A program made the translations under genes and the position numbers. The notes below the pieces were generated by a model, which saw only the letters and a list, made by a program, of their open reading frames with translations, ran no database searches and was not told the DNA's origin. Positions 9,729 to 21,723 of a stretch of 64,000 nt of DNA are shown in pieces. The stretch is from Isoetes taiwanensis (lineage: Eukaryota > Streptophyta > Lycopodiopsida > Isoetales > Isoetaceae), in contig JAJEKV010000282.1 of the NCBI GenBank assembly GCA_021234155.1, forward strand, positions 64,001 through 128,000. Reading direction: 5' to 3'. The first letter of the stretch is position 1; the number at the start of each line of letters is the position of its first letter.

Positions 9729-11985
9729 ATGAAAGAGAGACGAGGCAAGAGAAAATCCAAAAATATTCTTGGACCAAATTTGCTGCATATGTTCAAGAAA
9801 ATAAGCAAAGAGAAGGAAGCATTGGATAATGATCATGATCATTCCAATGAAGATGAATCAGAAGATGATCAAGAGGGAACCGTTAGTAAGTCATTATTTA
9901 AGTATAAATGGCTGAAACTATGGTTATGGATGAGGTATGATGAAGATCTTGATGCAGTTTTTTGCACCACCTGTGAGACTTATGCAATAGCAGGTACTTT
10001 TTTATGATTGTCTTTTTCATTTGTTGTGAATGTTATACTAAACTATGGGTGCTTGGGAGTTCAGGGAATAGTCCATATGCAAAAGAGGGATGCAAAAATT
10101 TGAAGACATCTAGTTTTTATGAACATTCTGCTTGCAAAACTCATCTTATTGCAGAAGCAAGGAAGGCAGATGCTTTAAGAGCAAAGAAACCTATTATAGA
10201 GGTAATCCACAAGGTACACGATTCGGTTGATGGAGCTGTGCTAAATCTGTTTAGGGCAGCATACACTATAGCAGCAAGGAATTGGTCATTTAATGACTTC
10301 GAACATGTCATTAATCTTCTTGAGATTTCAGGTTGTGCATCCATTACTAGACAGTTGTACCATAATGATCATGCTTGCCATGAGTTTATTTGTTGTATAA
10401 GTGAGAGTTTGAATTCATCCCTAGTGGAAAAGGTGAAGGCCAGTCCCTTCTTTGGTTTACAAGTGGATGAATCTACTGATATTGCTTCCCAGCAACATAT
10501 TGTATTATGTATTAGCTATTTGGAAGATGGAGCAGAACCCAAACGCAACTTCCTTGGCATTTTACGAGTGAAAGAAGCTGATGCTGCATCATTATTTGAT
10601 GCTTTATTAAATTATCTTCACCATGTAGGTTTTGACCTCTCTAAGTTGGTAGCATTTGGATCAGATGGTGCTTCTACTATGACAGGTAAAAACAATGGTG
10701 TTGCTGCTAGATTGAAGCAAAGATTCCCTTTCTTGACATCTATCCATTGTATAGCCCATCGGGCAAATCTGGCTGTTGTTGACGCTTCTAAAGAAGCCAA
10801 TATGGAATGGTTACAAGAAATTGAGAGTCTTGTCAACGCTATTGCTGCCCATTTTTCCTGCAGCAGTAAGAGATTAGAGAAATTAGAGGGTCTACTTGAA
10901 GAATATGCATGTGATATTTTGCGGTTAGAAAGGGTGCAGCAAACTCGCTGGTTGAGTAGGCACAATGCGATAAGCAAATTATGTCAAGACTTACCTGCTG
11001 TATTAAAGTATGTTGAAATTGAATCTTACGCAGGTTTAAAACAGATTGCCAATTTCAAGACGATATACTTGCTACATTTTCTGGCAGACATTCTTGGAGG
11101 CCTTACTATATTGAGTAAGTTATTTCAAGCTGACTATGTTGATATAACATGTGTTCCAGAACATCTGAATTGTACTCTTCATGGAATGAAGAGTTATTAC
11201 ATAGATGAACCAGAGACTGACTTGAATGCGCAACTATTGGATGCAAGAGGATTTCCAATTATTCCAGATTTTGGACCTCCTGATGGATATTTAGTGGCTC
11301 TAAGATCTTCTATCCATGGGAGTAATTATCGAGAGTTCAAAATTTTCAGAGATATAGATGGTTCCGATTTGCAAAATGCAATCACTCAACAAAAGGCATT
11401 TGCTAAAGCGGTTTGTGACTGTTTGAAGACCAGATTTGAGGATGCATCAATCTTGAAACATTTTAGCATTCTCTCACCCTTAAATATACCAAGAAATGCT
11501 ACTTCTGCAAGAAAGTATGGTGAGGGCAGTTTGGAAGAACTCATCAACTTCTATGGTACACCAAAACTTTGAGAGGTTCTAAAGCAAGTACATCCTTTGG
11601 TTGACTCTACCGTATTAAGAAGAGAATATTCTGATTTTAAAATGCATGCTGCAACAAATTGGCAACATAAAGATCTTGAGAATGTAAGTTTACTTATTGC
11701 TTTAAATCCATTGAATGCTTCAAGGTTCAAGAACATTTTAATTTTGCTTCAAGTTGCTTTTGGTCCAATGTGCAAGCAATCTAATATGTGAGAGCGTATT
11801 CAAGAGAGCGTGACCAAAGATAAAGAATAAGTGTATGCTCACGGCTTGGTGTGGAAAGCTTGGATGCATGTATTAACATAACAAGAAATGGCCCCGCGTG
11901 TGCTAAAGACTTCGACTTCACAAATAGTATTAAGATCCGGAAAGCTTAAGGCAAATCGACATGTTTACAATAGGCGCCAAGTCAA
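9729..11985 (+). pseudogene. hAT-superfamily transposase gene (TTF/MYM-type zinc finger plus DUF4371-like), broken
   Basis: Exon 1 (9729-9993) starts MKERRGKRKS. A 71-bp intron (9994-10064, GTACTT...TTCAG) joins in frame to an exon open until the TGA at 11570-11572. The N-terminal part has a Trp/Cys/His zinc-finger region (WLWMRYDEDL, FCTTC, then C..H in the second exon). The core carries LQVDESTDI, FGSDGASTMTGKNNG and IHCIAHRANLA, motifs of KIAA1586/ZMYM-like hAT transposases. After the TGA the same frame resumes (EVLKQVHPLVDS) to 11789. A shifted frame near 11830-11930 gives RLGVESLDA and NGPACAKDFDF, typical of the C-terminal hAT dimerisation region. So there is one premature stop and at least one frameshift. 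Terminal inverted repeats and an 8-bp target duplication were not located. Confidence 0.8.
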
Positions 11986-11989
11986 CATT

Positions 11990-13792
11990 TGATCCGATAT
12001 TCTATAATACATGTTTCTATTTAAAATGTTTCTATTTAAACTGTTGTTAAGTCTATATAAGTGGACCAGCCTGTGAGAGTTAACCATAATGTGCAAATTT
12101 CCATTAGTTTTTTGATGAAACTGAATTTCCAGCTTGATTTTGTAAAATCCGATAATATAAATCCAAGGCAGGCAAATTTCTAGTTGTAAGAATTTTTTTT
12201 TTTCAACCCCCTCGTTCAAGATCGCCCAAAGTTGCACTAATATAGTTTCATCTCATGGCATCTACTTGCCTCGCCTATCTGTTGAAATATGATTTATATG
12301 TCATTATCCAATGGCCACATATTATTGGCTTTTCGATATCGGCCAAAATTTAAAAAACATAGGTCTCCCAATCTTGTGAGATAAACCGACTATACACCAC
12401 CACAAACACATTAATCAAGCCTTAAAAAATGGCAATGCATAGCAATCAATAGGCTTCCATTGATGTTTATGAAACAATTTTGTAAAATAACCTGCTATTA
12501 GCAAGCGAAGCCACTTGTAGGTACATATTTCAACAACATTAGACTAGCCTCGGACTATAGGCATTCCAGCCATGATTTGGCAAAAGCTTTTCTGAACCCT
12601 CTTTTTCATCTCATCTTTAGTTCTCCAATATCTAGTAGAAAGAAAATCAGATAAAGCATTAATCCAAAGAAATATATGTGGACTTGCCAATGAGAATAGA
12701 ATAATATGGACTTCTAAGCACATCCTAACGAAGAGCTTCAAAGTCAATACAGTAAAAAGCAAAGAACTAGCACTCAGATTTGGGATTCGCATGTCAAGGG
12801 TAGTCAAGCGATGATGGCATATAATATTGAGTAGAAATTCATGGACAAGTCAATCATAGCTATAAAATACATAATTCTCATCATGGACTTCACCCTTTCT
12901 GCCTATGCATTCAATATATGACCAATATGCACTTCTAGTGAACCACTTTATTTCAGCGGAAAAAAAAAAGAAAGGAAGTATCGTCAAAACAAGGAAAGAT
13001 GCTTTCATCGTGGTGGAAATCATTACCAAAGATATTGTTCGAGAATAAGGTTATTGCAAAACCAGAATCCTCCACAAGCCAAAAAGGTAGGTGAATTCCA
13101 AAACCCAATGTGCATATAGAAAATAGGCGCATGAATTCCTAGAGATGAGAAAATTAAAGTTTAAAAAGAAAGAAGCACACCTAGCACCTATAGCGGAAGA
13201 AATGAGCAAGTTGTAGATTGGTTATCACTTGTTGATAATAGCTTGTTAAAGGATTGTGATTAGAATATTTAGATATTTCGTGATATGTTATGCTATGGGT
13301 TTTCTTATCACCCACGTGAGTTGGCACAAAAAACAAAAAATGAAGAGGTGGATTCAAATCATCAACCCTCTTCTTTCGGATAGCCTGGCAACCAATCTAG
13401 AACCTTGCTCTGATACCCTCTGTGTGCCTCAGCTGCGTTTCGATTATGATTATGCAGAATCCTATTGAGATGCTCATAGGCCAACTAGGGGAGATTTTGC
13501 AGGTCCTTGCATTACAGCAAGAGAGTCGTAGTTAATCACTATACTCCTGACTGTTGTTGAGAACAGCTTTGGAAGAGCCTATCCACGGAGACCCTCATGT
13601 GCGGCAAGCTTTCCATGGAATCATTGGTATGATATTGAATGTAAGGAAGTTAAAATGCTAGCTTCACCTAGTCATTGAGCCTGCTTTATACGTGCAAGCG
13701 ATCATGCAATACCAAACTTTCCTTAAAATGCAAGAAGGTACGGTAAATTGCACATTATGATTGAAAAATGTTCTATTTCCTTGACCGTCATC
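11990..13792. other. Intergenic sequence; possible remnant of another LTR element
   Basis: No coding region recognised. The 15-mer CCTTGCTCTGATACC at 13403-13417 is the reverse complement of an initiator-Met tRNA primer-binding site core (GGTATCAGAGCAAGG), which may mark a decayed minus-strand LTR retrotransposon. No matching LTR pair was seen. Confidence 0.35.
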
Positions 13793-15748
13793 TGTTGACC
13801 CTAAACCTGGCTTAAAAGTCAACCACAAGGAACCAATCTGAGTTTTCACTCAAATTGGGGTTTGAACCTCCAGATCACTTAAGGTGATCAGTCTATACAA
13901 GATAAATTTAAAGAGAAGTTCAAAAATTTGAAGTTCTATACCTTTCCCATTTCCAAAAACGGCACCTTTACTAAAACAAATGTGGTTATGAGATATAGGT
14001 TGATTTCTCGAAGTCAAACTTTGTAGACTTGGTCAAAAAAAGTTGTAGATATCCAATGGTAAAGTCCCCACCAAGTCAGAGACTAAATTTAAGAGTTATT
14101 CGATCTCAAAGTGGGGTCAAAATTTGGTCAATAGAAGTCAAATATGGAAACCAGTGATCAGAAAATGAGATTTGGAGTTGCCATGCGTGTTTTTGAGAAT
14201 TTCCAAAGCAAATATATCTAAACTTAGGTGATAAGGAAGAGAGGCAAGTAGTCGGATTCTCATTTGGATATGTAAAAGTATTTTTGTAGTTGGATTTGGC
14301 AAAATACTGGTCAAAACCGACAAAAGCAGAGATCAATTTTTTTATAACTTGAGCTAGATGTGGTATTTTTGGATGATTTCAAATCCTTTGGCTTACAGGC
14401 CCTAAGAATAGATGGCAAGTGAGCCAAAAGTCTTTGAAAACACTCAAGGTTTTTTCTCAGAGAATATTTTGAGGCTTAGAATTGCTAAGAAAAATATTAG
14501 AGATGGATTTGACAACTTGGCGTAGTCAATTTAAATTGATATGAAGGTAAATATATCATGATAACAATAGATAAGGATGCTTCATAGCTCCAGATACAGT
14601 AAAATAATCATCACAAGTCATAAGATAATTTTTTGAAAGTAATGTCAACTAGATCTTTGTGAATCCAATTGAGGAGAGCTGGAACTTCAAGAATCGTTCG
14701 GATCTTGCTCAACAATGATCAATGTAGGATTTGAGTACTTCCGGCCTTCAAAAACTTCTGATTGATGATCCCTCGGTATATAAGTTTGAATTTAATCATT
14801 CTAAGATCTTAGGGCTTAGATTTAGGCTTAATGTGATGCTTAAGAGCGGGAGTCCGTGTTTAGGTAGTTCTTATAGTTTAAAAATTCGGTTCCGGTGTGA
14901 TTCGAGCTAATTTCTAGATTTAGGTTTGAAGCATCTGTATTTTTTGAAGATTTTGGTAGATACGGTCACCGTATTTTTTGAAGTATAAACCAAGAATATG
15001 CCGTATTTTATGGTTTTGAAAAAGTTAAGCCATGGTTTAAGGGGTCACCATGAAAAATATTGAAGGAGTGGATCATTTGAGCAATGGTAACCCTAATGTT
15101 TGGGGAATATGCCAAATTTTGGGCATTATGAACGGAATATTCCATAAGGTATACACATAACATGGCTTTTTATGGCACAATGATAGATATGCATAAGAGT
15201 ATGAGGAGTTGCAAGAGGGTTTAGGCCAAGGGAATTTGCAAGAATGTGGCATGGAAGTAAAAGGGCAAAAGATATGGAGGCAATGGTGGGAATAACTTAT
15301 GCATTGGGAAAGAAGGAATTAGGCAAGGCATGATAGGGTATACAAAAGGTGAACAAAAGAGAATATAGGTGTGGGGAAAAATGGCTAGGAAATTTCAAGG
15401 GATAAGAATAGAATATGTATAAAAAATGGATAAGAATGGCTAAGGGATGGAATCAAGTACCATGGGGTCTTCCAAACTCTTAATTTCCAATCTTCAAAAG
15501 ATGCCTTCCAAACTTCATAACCCAGATTCTTCTAGGAATATTCTTGACTAAGCATTTGACCCCAAATGAAATACCTCTTATGAACTTTCAACTTGAGCTC
15601 TTGTTGACTTGAAGAATGAACATCCTTTTGACCGCCATATCAATGTTGAATACCAAGAATCTTTCAAACTTTTGACCTAGTCTTCCAAGATGAATTGACC
15701 TAGTTTGAATGCATAGATCAATTAGCATGTTGCCCTTTGGGGGCAACA
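13793..15748 (-). repeat. 3' LTR of element A
   Basis: Aligns along its whole length with 24643-26590, starting TGTTGACCCTAAACCTGG and ending TTGCCCTTTGGGGGCAACA on the plus strand. Similarity then stops abruptly on the inner side (TCTCAT here, CTAAAT outside the other copy). Several ORFs inside it on the minus strand are low-complexity Ser/His/Phe reading and not genes. Confidence 0.88.
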
Positions 15749-16529
15749 TCTCATAAAAAACAAGAAAAATGGTCCTGGACCCATGTGATGTCAAAAATAA
15801 ATAACTAGAGGGGTCTTCAACTTTGTACCAAAGTGTCTAAGAAAAAATATGATAGAATGAGAGTGTAAAGTGCAAATGTTGATGGAATGAGTGTGAATGT
15901 GGTGATGGAATGATGTGAATGGAATATGGTGAGTGAGAAAAGGGATGAGTGGTAATGGAATGGAGATGAAGTGAGTGTGCAAGTAAATTGAAATCTCGCC
16001 AAAACAAGAAAATGCATGTCTTCTTCTTGGTTTTCAAAAGTTGCAACTCTGCTATGGTGGTAAAGATGAATTGCAGAGTGCTTTTTTCCTTTGGGAATGA
16101 GAACAAGAATAAGGAGTTTAAATGGAAGGTAGGACTACTTATGAGCGGATGAAAAAAAATGGAGAAAGGGTGCACGGCTGTCATGGAATTACATAAACCA
16201 ATTAGTTTCAAATCCTTTTGCAACTCGCTATGATGGTGAAGGTGATTTTGCAGAGCTTTTAAGGTATGGAAAAATAATAGGAGGTGAATGGATGGTAGGA
16301 ATGACCTTTAAGGCAGATGAATGAAAATGGAAGAAGGATGCTCTGCATGTGACACTTGGTAATCATTAGTAACAACTCTTTTCTTGAGATCATTTGTCAT
16401 CTTGTATCTGGTTAGATCACCCTATAAACATGAAACCAACTCATTAGAGTAATATGCTCAAAAAAAAATTAAATGTGCTCAAAAGACAATCTAACTATTT
16501 ACTTTAAACCTACCATAGATCTTTAAACT

Positions 16530-17661
16530 TTTTAATGCAAAAAGAGGGACAAGCAAGCATGTCGGGTCCCAATACCTTTTAGATGCAAGATATTGATAGG
16601 GTTTGGCAATGGCATTCCCCGAAGCAACCTCTTGTAACCAATAAGAATTAGTACTGCAGATTCTAGCACTACAAAGGGTCCTTCCCAAATATTATCAAAT
16701 TTGCTAGCTGAATCTTCCTTTGACTTATTCCATCTGAGAACAAGCTCTCCTTTCCTAAAAGTACCCTCATTTTTTGTGTGGATCTTTAGCCTTTTTTTTA
16801 GCAACCAAATTAGTGTTCTCGGCTTCTATTCTATACTCATCTAGATGTAACAAGGCGTCCAATCTTTCCTGTAAGGCATGTTCAAAGGGTAAGCTATGAG
16901 CTAATCTCAAGGAAGGTAATTCAAGTTCTACTGGTAAAACTGCCTCTATGCCATAAACCAAATTAAAAGGTGTGTAATTTGTAGCTGTTTTGATAGTGAC
17001 TCTATAAGCCCAAAGTGCATCCACTATTTTGATATGCCAATCCCTTTTGTTAACCTCAACTGTCTTCTGCAAAATATTTTTCAACACTTTGTTAGTAGCT
17101 TCAGCGTGTCCATTACCCTGAGGATAATATGAAGCTTTTGGTATGTTTGACCTTCAAAATACTCAACAAATTAGCAATGACTTCATTGTTAAAAAGGGTA
17201 CCTCTATCGAATGTAACCCGAGAGGAATACCAAATCTAGAACAAACATATTCATGTAAGAACCTTTGTAGTTGTGAGAGCATTGGCTTGCCTCAAAGGTA
17301 TGGCCTCTGCCCATTTAGTAAAAATAATCAGAGCCACAATAATATGCTGATGTTGACCTGTAGAAGAAGGATTAATGGGACCAATATAATCTAGCCCCCG
17401 ATTTGAAAATTTGAATGATAGGTCAGTGGCAATAAAATTCTTTTACTAAAAATCGACATTGATGGCAGATTTTTATGACCTCATAGCAATCTCAAAAAAA
17501 ATAGTAGGCCAATAATATCCAGACCTGAGAATCTTTTTTGCAGTGGTATCCCCAGCAAAATGTCCTCCACAGATACCTTTATGCATCTCTCTAATAATCA
17601 AGGCAGACTCATCTTCATTTACACATCTCAACAAGATTCCATCCCTGTTAACTTTGCACAA
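16530..17661 (-). pseudogene. Element A integrase (zinc-binding, core and C-terminal parts), frameshifted
   Basis: The N-terminal zinc-binding part is at 17661-17473 (EMHKGICGGHF, then ILRSGYYWP). The core follows in several frames down to about 17090. The region after the catalytic Glu (DWHIKIVDALWAYR, then TPFNLVYGIEAVLP) lies at 17087-16767. The C-terminal GPF-type module (GELVLRWNKSKED, NIWEGPFVVL) lies at 16750-16600. The second catalytic Asp is readable only in a shifted frame near 17200. It would insert retrotransposon cDNA, but this copy cannot be translated in one frame. Confidence 0.8.
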
Positions 17662-17760
17662 GACATTGTCTATCAGCTTGAATTGTTATGACTTGTCCTT
17701 AAGTCTCCTTTTTGACTTGGAGTAAGGTTTGGAGAGATGATCCCATGTTGTAGGAATTCT

Positions 17761-18438
17761 CTAATAGGTTGCTGCCACCCTCCTTTGACTTGATCTCCTT
17801 TGAGATATCTCTAAATGTGCTACTGCAAGTGAAGTGTCAGGAGTATTCAATTCATCTTCATGGTCAAAAAATATATAAGGCAAGTAGAGGCTAGGATTTC
17901 GTGTCAAGTGCAACTCTTTTACAGAAATATCATAACTTTGCAACTTACAAGCCCATCTCTGGATCTTTGGTTTATTAGTTGCTTTACCAAATAGCAAGCC
18001 CATTGGGTTTTGCTTCATGTGAACTTGAATTTGGCTCTTCAGAAGCAAATGTCCTTGCCTATTAATAAGAAACATGAGAGCAGCAGCACTTTTCTCTATC
18101 CTGGTGTATCTTTCTTCAAGAGCAGACCATTGTTTGCTTGCAAAAACTATAGTATGCTTATCCTGCAAAATGGCTAAACATATGGCCTTTTTAGTAACAG
18201 TGATATAAACTTCAAATGGCATGCTCAGATCTGGTTTTTTCAAAAGAGTAGCTTCACATATAGATGAAATGAGAAAGTCAAAAGCCTCTTGGCATTCTGA
18301 AGTCCATGTGATAGGTATGTGCTTGCTTTCAGATTTAGAAAATTTACCTACCCTGGTCAACTTAGAAATGGGACTCAAGATATGAGCAAAATTTGGAATA
18401 TACATTCTAAGGAAACTCGTAATACCAATATATAGCAT
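17761..18438 (-). CDS. Element A reverse transcriptase thumb and gypsy RNase H
   Basis: About 225 residues. The start continues the RT thumb (GITSFLRMYIPNFAH, SPISKLTRVGKF). Then comes the gypsy RNase H (FEVYITVTKKAICLAILQD, FASKQWSALEERYTRIEKSAAALMFL) and the tether towards integrase. The natural upstream sequence is displaced to 21040 and beyond by an insertion, so the first four codons (MLYI) are not original. In the intact polyprotein this part removes the RNA strand during reverse transcription. Confidence 0.85.
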   Translation of the reverse strand: MLYIGITSFLRMYIPNFAHILSPISKLTRVGKFSKSESKHIPITWTSECQEAFDFLISSICEATLLKKPDLSMPFEVYITVTKKAICLAILQDKHTIVFASKQWSALEERYTRIEKSAAALMFLINRQGHLLLKSQIQVHMKQNPMGLLFGKATNKPKIQRWACKLQSYDISVKELHLTRNPSLYLPYIFFDHEDELNTPDTSLAVAHLEISQRRSSQRRVAATY

Positions 18439-19012
18439 AATGACAGGGGGTTTTTTTTGCGTTTTTATACATTTTTTGCTAAGGTTTTCCTATGATTTGG
18501 TGGCTGTATTCATCTATGTGTACTAAATAGTATTTCTAGAGTGCATCGTTTCTTGGCCATTGATTTTTTATAAGAGGCAGAATCGTACGGTTGTAATTAA
18601 ATTCATCTCGTTTGCATAGGGTGGAACATAGTCTAATTTTGGTATTAATTATTTTTTTTAAGGGGCCGAAAAGGCATGCAAACATCGAAACCTTTTGCTA
18701 GGGTTTCAAGATCTTCACAAATTGCTGCCGATTCTGCTTGCTGGCCGATTCACCTGCTCATGATCTTCTGGTTTATGCTAGATATGCAAGCCCAAGTGTA
18801 AAAATATTTTAGGGTTTCTGCTTCTTGTAAGCGGAATTCGAGATACGTACAAACTGATAAATCGATTGGATTTTTTCATGCTATAATGGCCGAAGACTCT
18901 GTACCGGATTTGAAGTCCGGATTTGGCAGCGGCTGAGTGAGGATCTTGCATCAGACAAAGATGGATATGGCATTGGATGATTGAGGTACTTGTATCGGAT
19001 TTGGAGTGCAGC

Positions 19013-19709
19013 ATGGAGTCCGGATTTGCCAAGCCAGCTTATCTCGAAGTTATAGTCAACTTGGTGTTCGATTTGCATTTTGCACTGCTCTTGTGTGATC
19101 CAGAACAATGCCATTTTGTCTACATCTGGATCCAGCTAGAGGTTCAGCAGCAGCGAGCAAAGGTCAGTAAAGCAATTGAATATATAGTTGCAGAACAGGG
19201 TTTTGTATGCAGACGGCAGTAGAAGTAGAAACCGATGGCCATATTCTGGTAAATCTATTCTTCTTATGTTTGCTTGCTTAAAATAAGTGCTTGGTTTTTG
19301 TACCTGTTAACAGGATCCAGGGGTCTTTTAAAGCAAGCAAATTTAGCCATGAATCATACCGGATGCATTATGGAGTCCGGATTTGCCGGAAAGGCGTTCC
19401 TCACGTTATAGTCAACTTCGTGGTTTGATTTCCATTTGCAATCGCTCTTTGTGTGATCGAGCAGTGCCATTTTGTCTACATCCGGATCCGGCTAGAGGTT
19501 CCGCAGTGATGAGCAAGGAGCAAAGGTCTTGAAATAAAAGAAATGGTGGTTTTGTATGCGTATCGGCCGTAAAAGTAGAAACCGATGGCCATATTCTGGT
19601 AAATATATTGTTCTTGTGTTTGCTTGCTTAAAATAAGTGCTTGGTTTTTGTATCTGTTAACATGATCTAGGGGTCTTTTAAAGCAAGCAAATTTGGCCAT
19701 GAATCATAA
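19013..19709 (+). repeat. Tandem duplication of about 350 bp
   Basis: 19013-19358 and 19370-19709 are two diverged direct copies. Both contain ATGGAGTCCGGATTTG, GTGCCATTTTGTCTACATC-like sequence, GTAGAAACCGATGGCCATAT and CTTTTAAAGCAAGCAAATTT in the same order. No convincing protein runs through both copies. Confidence 0.8.
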
Positions 19710-20599
19710 CCAGGTGCATTATATTTCTTTTAGCTCTTCCTACATTAAATATGTAAACAAGCAGCGGACATTTGCTCGTTCCTTAGATTAGCTAATATTG
19801 CCATAGGATATGGATGGATACCGATTTTTATTGTGAGTTCTGCAAATAAGAATAATGGTAACAACTTCACAATTTCTTGCTTTTTTTTCAGATTAGGCAA
19901 TATTCCACATTGCCACAGTCCATATTACAAAAAGGATATGGATCAGAGAGTTTATAAAGTAACATCATCTCGTATGCTTTGCAATGATCGAAAGCAAAGA
20001 TATCTTCTCCAACAAAAAGTGTTATGTTATTTGCTTTTATTGTAAAACAAATCATTTATAAGAAGATGCTCTCTCAACTTAGCAAAGATCTGTTCAATAT
20101 GGTGAAACATTAGTTGTATTTATTAGTAACGAGATGGAGAAGCATTTGGTGAGATCTCAATCATAGTAAAATGATGGTGAAGCATTTGGTTAAATCTCAT
20201 TTGGGCATTTCTTCCTTGTAAGAATCATCTTTTCACTTATTTAGAATTATTATCTTTAACTCTTGTTATAGTTTACTTTTGAAGGGGCATGCATGGACTC
20301 ATACATTCCTTGTTGGCAACTACCATATAAATCGTTGCAATACATACACCAACACATCTCCACATGCTTTGCATCTTCTGGCCAAAAGTAGCACGTGGAC
20401 CTCTTATGGGAAGAGCATAAACTTGTGGACTGGTTTATGAACTAAGTATTTTCCAATGTTAATAAATGATTAATCCCACATTCCACATTACATTCGTTAT
20501 ACCCTACATTCACTACATGTGTTCAACTACAATATCCAAGCTTCTTAGTAATTAATTTTTTTTTTGTTAGGGCCCCAATTTTTTTTTTTTTAAAACAAC

Positions 20600-21039
20600 C
20601 CACATAACTATCATTAACATTAATTCACATAAACCATTACATCCAACACTTTTAGATTAAAATCCCCCTAAAACCCCCTTTGGTTTGGGTGCATATTCAC
20701 ACGAGGGGTGACGTAGGGCAGGCGGAGAGCCCTCATAATTGTATTTTGCACGCATAAAATCAACACCATATAGTATTCCGCTTGAAATCTTATAGTATTA
20801 TGCTTAATCTTGTTATACAAGATAGCAAATTTTGTACTTGCATACCCCACAAACGAGGAACTTTTACGTGCGGTGTAGATTAAGGAATAAGGGGTGAATA
20901 TACCTATCCAACGACTCTCGTCTTGAGTCACCCCTCGTGTGAATATGCACCCAAACCAAAGGGGGTTTTAGGGGGATTTTAATCTAAAAGTGTTGGATGT
21001 AATGGTTTATGTGAATTAATGTTAATGATAGTTATGTGG
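20600..21039. mobile_element. 440-bp element with perfect 113-bp terminal inverted repeats
   Basis: 20600-20712 and 20927-21039 are exact reverse complements by eye, starting CCACATAACTATC and ending GAGGGGTGAC at the inner edge. The 214-bp centre has no ORF of note. Length and long terminal inverted repeats suggest a Mutator-like or fold-back MITE. Flanking 9-mers (TAAAACAAC left, CTCTTAACC right) do not match. Confidence 0.8.
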
Positions 21040-21700
21040 CTCTTAACCTGTTTTAAATTCTTGGGAGGTGCTAGCTTTTTGAGGGCTTCAATCTTATCTT
21101 GAGCAACTTGAATACCTTGGCTGGATACTTCATGTCCTAAGAGCTGTCCTTTTGATGCAAAAAAGATGCATTTTTTTGGATTTAGATTAACTCCTGAAGT
21201 CCTGCATAAAGAGCAAATTTTTGCAAGTAATTCCACATGGTTAATAGAGTGAGAACCCAAACAAAGGTCACCTAGATACACCCTAAACTCTTCAGCAGAC
21301 ATGGTTTTGAAAATAACATCCATTGCTCTTTGGAAAGTAGCCAAGGGGCATTCATTAGGCCAAATGGCATTCTTTTCATAGCATATGTACCCCTGGGGAG
21401 TGATAAATGAAGTCTTTGGCTGATCCTCCTCTTTGATACACGATCCGATTAAACCACGAAAAACCATCCAAAAATGAGTACACGTCTTTTCCCTGAATAA
21501 ACATATAGAATTTTCTCTAGAAAAGGCAAAGGATAACAATCTTTTATGGTGGCTTTGTTTAGGTCTCGATAATCTATACAAATTCTCAAAGCACCATTCT
21601 TTTTTTCCACTGGAACAATGCATGACACCCATTCAGGATTAATAATTTCCACAATAACACCTGCATCCAACATCTTATGTAACTCATCTTTGATTAAATC
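21040..21700 (-). pseudogene. Element A reverse transcriptase, fingers and palm
   Basis: 21673-21449 gives [20 protein letters not shown] and [19 protein letters not shown], classic gypsy RT motifs. After a frame change, 21632-21042 gives TPQGYICYEKNAIWPNECPLATFQRAMD, then VYLGDLCLGS where VYLDD is expected, then LNPKKCIFFASKGQLLGHEVS. The first Asp of the catalytic pair reads Gly, so the enzyme would be inactive. The sequence stops at KQVKS, where the 2.6-kb insertion begins. Confidence 0.85.
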
Positions 21701-21723
21701 TAAAAGTGAAGCATTGATCCTCC

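Larger units (their letters stand above)
18440..21039. mobile_element. 2.6-kb insertion splitting the element A reverse transcriptase
   Basis: The RT reads continuously on the minus strand to KQVKS at about 21042 and resumes at GITSFLRMY at about 18430. Comparison with element B, where KQVKSFMGMTSFLRMY is uninterrupted, shows that everything between is inserted. The interior holds a roughly 350-bp tandem duplication, AT-rich sequence with no recognised protein, and the 440-bp fold-back element at its right end. No matching target duplication was seen, so it may be a composite of several events. Confidence 0.7.

Noticed and set aside
10618-10977. 119-residue minus-strand frame
   Set aside because: Antisense of the hAT transposase core.
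15817-16223. Minus-strand frames rich in His, Ser and Phe
   Set aside because: Low-complexity noncoding 3' region of element A beside its LTR; no gag/pol similarity.
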